Assembly: GCA_022794015.1 (NCBI GenBank)
Contig: JAAWDZ010000060.1
Span: forward strand, 1 to 64,000
Direction: 5' to 3'
Origin: Eubacterium sp.
GTDB lineage: Bacteria > Bacillota > Clostridia > Lachnospirales > Lachnospiraceae
Length of the DNA stretch: 64,000 nt
Part shown: positions 59,533 to 64,000 of the stretch, piece after piece
Numbering within the stretch: position 1 is the first letter of the stretch
Layout of the letters: every line of letters begins with the position of its first letter
Made by a program: the position numbers and the translations under genes
Notes under the pieces: generated by a model
Database searches by the model: none
Told to the model about the DNA's origin: nothing
Seen by the model: only the letters and a program-made list of their open reading frames with translations

Positions 59533-60228
59533 ATGACAGGAATAGAGATTCTATTACTGGTAATCGGAGTAGTATTTTATGTTGCCAGTTTCTTTATTAC
59601 GGAAAAATTAGGTCCTGGTGAGCTAAATAAAATTGGAGAACTGAGTAATGATGAAATCCAGAAGGTAATGGAGCGTGAGCTTGAAAAGGCCGTCGGGGAA
59701 ATTGAAGGTAAGGTAGAGGAAAAGGTAGAAGAGGCTCTTTTAAATTCCGAGCGCTCCATGGAAAAAGAATGTAATGAGAAAATAATGGCAATCAGTGAAT
59801 TTTCGGATACTGTTTTAGAATCCATGAATAAAACGCATAATGAAATTATGTTTCTTTACAGTATGTTAAATGACAAACATACGGAACTGACAAAGCTTTC
59901 GGTGGAAATGCAGGAGCTTTCAGTGGAGCTGGAAAGAAAAGATGAGAAAATCGCAACCCATCTGACCCAGAATGTACCTGTGAATAACGTAAAGATGGAT
60001 TTCGTACAGGAAGAAGAAGAGCGGCCGATATTTAAGGAAGGGCTGGATGCTGAAATTTTGTCCGAAGCAGATTTTCCGGCAGATCCGGAAGAGGGCAATC
60101 ACAATGCGGCAATTCTGGCATTGTATAAAGAAGGCAAGTCCAGCATTGATATTGCAAGAGAACTGGCCCTGGGACTTGGAGAAGTGCAATTGGTAATCGG
60201 ACTGTATGAAGGGAAAAGGAAAAAGTGA
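59533..60228 (+). CDS. DUF6115-type membrane coiled-coil protein
   Basis: A 231-residue protein: one N-terminal membrane segment (about residues 3-22), a long coiled coil (about 35-150), an acidic linker and a C-terminal helix-turn-helix-like end (AILALYKEGKSSIDIARELALGLGEVQL, starting near 195). This C-terminus is typical of DUF6115 proteins. The function is unknown. GAGGAG precedes the ATG. Its stop overlaps the GTG start of the next gene (GTGA). Confidence 0.8.
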   Translation: MTGIEILLLVIGVVFYVASFFITEKLGPGELNKIGELSNDEIQKVMERELEKAVGEIEGKVEEKVEEALLNSERSMEKECNEKIMAISEFSDTVLESMNKTHNEIMFLYSMLNDKHTELTKLSVEMQELSVELERKDEKIATHLTQNVPVNNVKMDFVQEEEERPIFKEGLDAEILSEADFPADPEEGNHNAAILALYKEGKSSIDIARELALGLGEVQLVIGLYEGKRKK

Positions 60229-60851
60229 AATTAAAATATTATCTTAGAGGAATGGGAATAGGAATTGTTATTACTACACTTCTTTTTATGATATTTATTT
60301 CCATACACAAAAATGACGGAACAGGGCAGAGCGTGGGTGAACCGCAGCAGAATACGGAATCGAAAACTGTCGCGCAGTTACAGGAAAGTACGCAGGAAGC
60401 TCTTGTAGAAACCGAAACAGCTCAGCCTGTTCTGGAGAAAAATCAGAAGCCGTCCGACGTGTCCGGACAGAAGGATAAGAATACAGAGACGAATTTAGCT
60501 CCGGATAAAACGGCGCCAGCAGATACGGCAAAGGGCGAAAAGCCCGAAACACCCGAAACACCAAAACCTGAAAAAAAACCGGAGCCGGAATCCGAAACGC
60601 AGCCGCAGCCGCCAAAACAGCAGGAGCCACAGAAAGAGGAAAAGGTGCGGATTGAAATCAGCGGAGGGCAGTATTCCGACACGGTGTGCAAAAAGCTTGC
60701 GGAAGCAGGGCTGGTGGACGATGCAAAAGCGTTTAATGATTATCTGGTGCAGAAAGATTACGATAACTCTATTTTGCCGGGAGTATATGAAATACCGAAG
60801 GGCGCTACTTATGAAGAAATTGCAGTACTGCTGACAACCAAGGTAAGATGA
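60225..60851 (+). CDS. Membrane protein with MltG N-terminal-like domain only
   Basis: A 208-residue protein: a membrane anchor (about 8-26), a Pro/Lys/Glu/Thr-rich linker (about 30-140, with PETPETPKPEKKPEP) and a C-terminal module (VRIEISGGQYSDTVCKKLAE, then LPGVYEIPKGATYEEIAVLL). This module resembles the LysM-like part of the endolytic transglycosylase MltG/YceG. The catalytic MltG domain is absent, so a cell-wall binding role is likely. It starts with GTG overlapping the DUF6115 stop. It is the last gene of the flagellar cluster. Confidence 0.75.
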   Translation: MKLKYYLRGMGIGIVITTLLFMIFISIHKNDGTGQSVGEPQQNTESKTVAQLQESTQEALVETETAQPVLEKNQKPSDVSGQKDKNTETNLAPDKTAPADTAKGEKPETPETPKPEKKPEPESETQPQPPKQQEPQKEEKVRIEISGGQYSDTVCKKLAEAGLVDDAKAFNDYLVQKDYDNSILPGVYEIPKGATYEEIAVLLTTKVR

Positions 60852-60859
60852 AAAAATAC

Positions 60860-60888
60860 TTGACACTTCATGGCTTCTGTGTTAAATT
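60860..60888 (+). promoter_or_regulatory. Promoter of the infC-rpmI-rplT operon
   Basis: A perfect TTGACA (60860-60865), a 17-base spacer and TAAATT (60883-60888). Confidence 0.75.
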
Positions 60889-60899
60889 ATAATAGTTGT

Positions 60900-61023
60900 T
60901 GAAAGCAAGCAGAGTATCCACTCTCACCTAAGCGCAATTGGGCGACTTATGGTTTATAGTTTAGGCAGCATTTTGCTGTTTATAGAATTTTGTAGTGGAT
61001 AGAATTTTTCTGTCCGCTTTTTT
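60900..61023 (+). ncRNA. Leader of infC-rpmI-rplT, probable L20-type attenuator
   Basis: TATCCACT at 60915-60922 can pair with AGTGGATA at 60994-61001, closing a multi-branched leader. A competing terminator stem uses 60995-61002 with 61010-61017. These are mutually exclusive, which is the mechanism known for the L20 leader of Firmicutes. Excess L20 would stabilise termination. Identity with the described family is inferred from gene context and this pairing; a covariance-model search was not possible. Confidence 0.65.
60995..61023 (+). terminator. Regulated terminator in the infC leader
   Basis: GTGGATAG pairs with CTGTCCGC using two wobbles, followed by six T residues. Its left arm is shared with the anti-terminator pairing. 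Confidence 0.7.
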
Positions 61024-61157
61024 ATTCTAATAGGAAATATGGTTGCAATAGCAACCGCGCTCCGGCGCGAGTCCGTCAGGTTGGACTCTTTGTTCTGATT
61101 GCCCAAACAGCCGGATGGCAGTCAGTGTTTGAATATTTATTTTGGAGGTGCACAACC

Positions 61158-61664
61158 ATTAGCGATTTAATGATTAATGAACAGATCAGGGACAGAGAAG
61201 TACGCCTGATTGGGGTAAACGGGGAACAGCTTGGTATTATGCCGACGAGGGAAGCCATGAAGCTTGCCGAAGAAGCGGAGCTTGATTTGGTGAAGATAGC
61301 GCCTACGGCAAAACCGCCTGTATGCAAGATTATTGATTACGGCAAGTACAGGTATGAGCTGGCAAGGAAAGAAAAGGAAGCTAAGAAGAAGCAGAAGGTT
61401 GTTGAAGTTAAGGAAATTCGTATGTCACCGAATATAGAATCCAATGATTTGCAGACCAAAATGAATGCGGCTAAGAAATTCCTTACAAAAGGTAACAAAG
61501 TAAAAGTCACACTGCGTTTTCGAGGACGTGAGATGACTCACATGCAGAGCAGCAGGCATATCTTAGATGATTTTGCAGAAAGCCTTGCAGACGTAGCAGT
61601 TATAGAGAAGGCGCCAAAGGTAGAAGGCAGAAGTATCAGCATGGTGCTTTCAGAGAAAAAATAG
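61158..61664 (+). CDS. infC: Translation initiation factor IF-3, AUU start
   Basis: A 168-residue factor that keeps ribosomal subunits apart and checks start codons. Both IF-3 domains are present ([20 protein letters not shown] at the start; [14 protein letters not shown] later). The start codon is ATT at 61158, since GGAGGTG at 61144-61150 is spaced 7 bases before it. The in-frame TTG at 61125 would put that site inside the gene. An AUU start makes infC translation sensitive to IF-3 itself, as known in E. coli. Confidence 0.95.
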   Translation: MSDLMINEQIRDREVRLIGVNGEQLGIMPTREAMKLAEEAELDLVKIAPTAKPPVCKIIDYGKYRYELARKEKEAKKKQKVVEVKEIRMSPNIESNDLQTKMNAAKKFLTKGNKVKVTLRFRGREMTHMQSSRHILDDFAESLADVAVIEKAPKVEGRSISMVLSEKK

Positions 61665-61686
61665 TATATTTAAGGAGGAAACGACT

Positions 61687-61884
61687 ATGCCCAAAATGAA
61701 AACCAGCAGAGCAGCTGCAAAACGCTTTAAAGCTACAGGAACAGGAAAGTTAAAAAGGAATAAAGCTTATAAGAGCCATATTTTGACGAAGAAAAGTCCT
61801 AAGAGGAAGAGAAATCTCAGAAAGTCTGCAATTGTAGATTCGTCAAATGTTAAGTCAATGAAGAAGATTTTACCGTATTTATAG
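61687..61884 (+). CDS. rpmI: 50S ribosomal protein L35
   Basis: A 65-residue basic ribosomal protein with the L35 pattern [18 protein letters not shown] and [23 protein letters not shown] lies 8 bases before the ATG. It is between infC and rplT in the universal order. Confidence 0.97.
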   Translation: MPKMKTSRAAAKRFKATGTGKLKRNKAYKSHILTKKSPKRKRNLRKSAIVDSSNVKSMKKILPYL

Positions 61885-61908
61885 GATTGATATAAGGAGG
61901 GACAGACA

Positions 61909-62265
61909 ATGGCAAGAGTAAAAGGCGGTATGAATGCCAGGAAAAAACACAATAGAGTTTTAAAATTGGCGAAAGGATACAGAGGAGCCAGATCCAAACA
62001 GTACAGGATTGCAAAGCAGTCTGTTATGAGAGCATTAGCTACTGCATATGCCGGAAGGAAAGAAAGGAAACGGCAGTTCCGTAATCTTTGGATTGCACGT
62101 ATTAATGCGGCTGCAAGGATAAACGGGATTTCTTACAGCAAATTTATGTATGGACTGAAGCTGGCAGGTGTGGATATTAACCGTAAAATGCTGGCTGAGA
62201 TGGCAGTAAATGATGCCGAAGGATTTGCAGAGCTGGCAGAGCTTGCGAAGAGCAAGGTAGCTTAA
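61909..62265 (+). CDS. rplT: 50S ribosomal protein L20
   Basis: A 118-residue primary 23S rRNA-binding protein and likely repressor of its own operon through the leader at 60900-61023. The signature [18 protein letters not shown] and [18 protein letters not shown] are both present. AAGGAGG is upstream. A strong terminator follows. Confidence 0.97.
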   Translation: MARVKGGMNARKKHNRVLKLAKGYRGARSKQYRIAKQSVMRALATAYAGRKERKRQFRNLWIARINAAARINGISYSKFMYGLKLAGVDINRKMLAEMAVNDAEGFAELAELAKSKVA

Positions 62266-62289
62266 TTTAAGTAAATATGGGACAGGCAG

Positions 62290-62319
62290 AGGATCTCGCG
62301 GATGCGGGATCCTTTTTTT
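62290..62319 (+). terminator. Intrinsic terminator after rplT
   Basis: AGGATCTCGC pairs with GCGGGATCCT over 10 positions (one wobble), with a 3-base loop, followed by seven T residues. Confidence 0.88.
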
Positions 62320-62399
62320 GGAAGGAATGTTAATTTTAACTAGGAATCATATGGAAAAAGTGGTATGATAATAATAACATGATAAAGGAGGATGATTTT

Positions 62400-63416
62400 A
62401 TGGCAATTTTAGTAACAGGCGGCGCCGGATATATTGGCAGCCATACATGTGTAGAGTTGTTAAATGCAGGCTATGAGGTAGTAGTACTGGACAATTTGTG
62501 CAATTCCAGTGAGAAATCCTTAGACCGTGTAAAACAGATTACCGGCAAGGATGTAAAATTTTACAAAGGCGATATATTAGATCGCGATATTTTGCAGAAG
62601 CTGTTGGAAACAGAAGAGATTGAGAGCTGTATTCATTTTGCAGGACTGAAGGCGGTTGGTGAATCTGTAGCGAAGCCATGGGAATATTACAGCAATAATA
62701 TTTCCGGGACACTGACGCTGGTAGACGAGATGCGTAAACATGGATGCAAAAATATTATTTTCTCATCCTCTGCAACGGTTTATGGGGATCCTGCTATGAT
62801 TCCGATTACCGAGGAGTGCCCGAAGGGTACCTGCACGAATCCATACGGTTGGTCGAAGTCTATGTTAGAGCAGATCTTAAGCGATATGCAGAAAGCAGAT
62901 CCGGAGTGGAATGTAATACTTCTGCGTTACTTTAATCCGATTGGCGCGCATAAGAGCGGTTTAATCGGTGAGAATCCAAACGGTATCCCAAATAATCTGA
63001 TGCCTTATATTACACAGGTTGCCGTTGGCAAATTAAAGGAACTGGGTGTATTTGGCAACGATTACGATACACCGGACGGAACCGGCGTAAGAGATTATAT
63101 CCACGTAGTAGACCTGGCAGTAGGCCATGTAAAAGCCATTGACAAGCTGAAAGAAAACGTGGGACTTGGCATTTATAACCTGGGTACGGGAGTTGGATAC
63201 AGCGTGCTGGATATTGTAAAGAACTTTGAAGAGGCAACTGGTGTGGATATACCTTATTCTATTAAGCCAAGAAGGCCTGGCGATATCGCAACCTGTTATT
63301 CCGACGCCACGAAGGCAAAAGAAGAGATGGGATGGACCGCACAGTATGGCATCAAAGAGATGTGCGCAGATTCCTGGAACTGGCAGAAAAATAATCCAAA
63401 CGGATATGATGAATAA
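62400..63416 (+). CDS. galE: UDP-glucose 4-epimerase
   Basis: A 338-residue NAD-dependent enzyme interconverting UDP-glucose and UDP-galactose. It has the NAD-binding [12 protein letters not shown] (about residues 5-16) and the catalytic SSSATVYG and NPYGWSK (Tyr/Lys) motifs. It supplies sugar nucleotides for surface polysaccharide or galactose use. ATG 62400 is chosen, with AAAGGAGG 7-8 bases upstream; the in-frame ATG at 62379 lies before this site. Monocistronic between a terminator and a tRNA gene. Confidence 0.96.
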   Translation: MAILVTGGAGYIGSHTCVELLNAGYEVVVLDNLCNSSEKSLDRVKQITGKDVKFYKGDILDRDILQKLLETEEIESCIHFAGLKAVGESVAKPWEYYSNNISGTLTLVDEMRKHGCKNIIFSSSATVYGDPAMIPITEECPKGTCTNPYGWSKSMLEQILSDMQKADPEWNVILLRYFNPIGAHKSGLIGENPNGIPNNLMPYITQVAVGKLKELGVFGNDYDTPDGTGVRDYIHVVDLAVGHVKAIDKLKENVGLGIYNLGTGVGYSVLDIVKNFEEATGVDIPYSIKPRRPGDIATCYSDATKAKEEMGWTAQYGIKEMCADSWNWQKNNPNGYDE

Positions 63417-63431
63417 AAAATAAAAAAACGC

Positions 63432-63460
63432 TTGCAATTTATAAAATAATGTGCTATAGT
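63432..63460 (+). promoter_or_regulatory. Promoter of the tRNA-Glu gene
   Basis: TTGCAA (63432-63437), a 17-base spacer and TATAGT (63455-63460) lie 14 bases before the tRNA. Confidence 0.75.
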
Positions 63461-63474
63461 AATAAACGGTTCAT

Positions 63475-63546
63475 GGTTCGTTGGTCAAGCGGTTAAGACG
63501 CCGCCCTCTCACGGCGGAAACAGGGGTTCGATTCCCCTACGAACTG
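63475..63546 (+). tRNA. tRNA-Glu (anticodon CUC)
   Basis: A 72-base tRNA. The acceptor stem GGTTCGT pairs with ACGAACT (a terminal G-U), the D arm includes GGTCAAGCGGTTAAGAC, the anticodon stem CCGCC/GGCGG encloses CTCTCAC with CUC at positions 34-36, and the T arm is AGGGGTTCGATTCCCCT. No CCA is encoded. It reads GAG codons. Confidence 0.95.
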
Positions 63547-63574
63547 TTCTGTTTATTATAAACAGCCCAACCCG

Positions 63575-63613
63575 AAAGTTCTGATGCCTGATTACTGGTT
63601 TCAGAACTTTTTC
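63575..63613 (+). terminator. Intrinsic terminator after the tRNA
   Basis: AAAGTTCTGA pairs with TCAGAACTTT around a 16-base loop, followed by further T residues. Confidence 0.75.
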
Positions 63614-63631
63614 AATAGAAGGAGTGCGCAT

Positions 63632-64000
63632 ATGGCATTATTAGAGAACTGGCAGAAAGTTGCCTATAATGAGAAAACAGACAAGCAGGAACTTCAGAGA
63701 TTCTGGCAGAGATATTTTCTTCTGGAAAAGGGCGTGTATGAAAAGCTGCTTACGAATCCGGACGAAAAGGTAGAGGGTACGGTAAAAGAGCTGGCAGAGA
63801 AGTATGGTTTGAGTATTATGGATATGACAGGTTTTCTGGATGGCATCAACGACAGCCTGATCGAGCCGAATCCGATTGATACGATGGAAGAAGACACAAA
63901 AGTAAGTCTGGCATTTGACAAAGAAAAGCTGTATAAGAATATGGTGGATGCAAAGGCAGACTGGCTATATGAGCTGCCGATGTGGGATGAGATCTACGAT
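63632..64000 (+). CDS. Conserved Lachnospiraceae-type protein, 3' end beyond the window
   Basis: The first 123 codons are visible, with no stop before the window edge. The protein starts MALLENWQKVAYNE. A helical region rich in Lys, Glu and Leu follows (KELAEKYGLSIMDMTGFLDG), with Trp-containing acidic stretches (DWLYELPMWDEIYD at the edge). I recall similar proteins as conserved and uncharacterised in this family, sometimes with a C-terminal SEC-C zinc motif, but that part is not visible. AGAAGGAG is 7-8 bases before the ATG. Confidence 0.75.
   Translation, partial: MALLENWQKVAYNEKTDKQELQRFWQRYFLLEKGVYEKLLTNPDEKVEGTVKELAEKYGLSIMDMTGFLDGINDSLIEPNPIDTMEEDTKVSLAFDKEKLYKNMVDAKADWLYELPMWDEIYD

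Overview
This window looks like the chromosome of a motile, spore-forming Clostridia, most probably a Lachnospiraceae member. The evidence is the topA-codY-flagellar operon order, an uninterrupted sigK, DUF1292, DUF5662, DUF6774 and DUF6115 family proteins, moderate-to-low GC and strong AGGAGG-type ribosome binding sites. Genus and species cannot be fixed from the sequence alone.

Layout. Bases 1-3,134 hold a structured repeat, small proteins and a bioY-bioB operon behind a BirA-type operator. Bases 3,300-7,490 hold a nuclease-helicase (Cas4-like plus Rad3/DinG type), a LysR regulator and a SAM methyltransferase. Bases 7,700-14,900 are accessory in character. They hold a LytTR response regulator, a GHKL sensor kinase, an unannotated 21-codon peptide gene with a very strong ribosome binding site behind LytTR-like direct repeats, two unrecognised proteins, an AraC/MATE divergent pair and a Uma2 protein. 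Bases 15,020-28,332 are housekeeping: gltX, a UvrD-like helicase behind a 41-bp tandem repeat, DUF1292, a GlgX-like protein that has lost its catalytic residues, DUF5662, trpS, a sigK without a pro-sequence, comM, dprA and topA.

Bases 28,579-60,851 are codY followed by one long flagellar/chemotaxis cluster: flgB-flgC-fliE-fliF-fliG-fliH-fliI-fliJ-motE-like-fliK-flgD-TIGR02530-flgE / motA-motB-fliL-fliM-fliY-cheY-fliO-fliP-fliQ-fliR / flhB-flhA-flhF-flhG-pilZ-cheC-cheD-hyp-fliA-fapA-hyp-DUF6115-MltG-like. It encodes the basal body, rod, hook, export apparatus, stator, switch, c-di-GMP brake and sigma-28. cheA, cheW, cheB, flbD and flagellin are not in the window. Bases 60,860-62,319 are the infC-rpmI-rplT operon with an attenuator leader and an AUU start on infC. 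Then come galE, a tRNA-Glu and a truncated conserved gene at the right edge.

The most interesting unexplained material is as follows. (1) A dispersed intergenic structured element whose stems change sequence while geometry and bulges stay fixed; it also sits at two junctions inside the flagellar cluster. (2) A second palindrome family in two copies. (3) The LytTR/GHKL/21-aa peptide module, with a sharp base-composition break inside the kinase gene. (4) A catalytically dead GH13 protein. (5) A FlgD with a FIVAR-like C-terminal domain. All functional statements come from reading motifs by eye; no database search was run.
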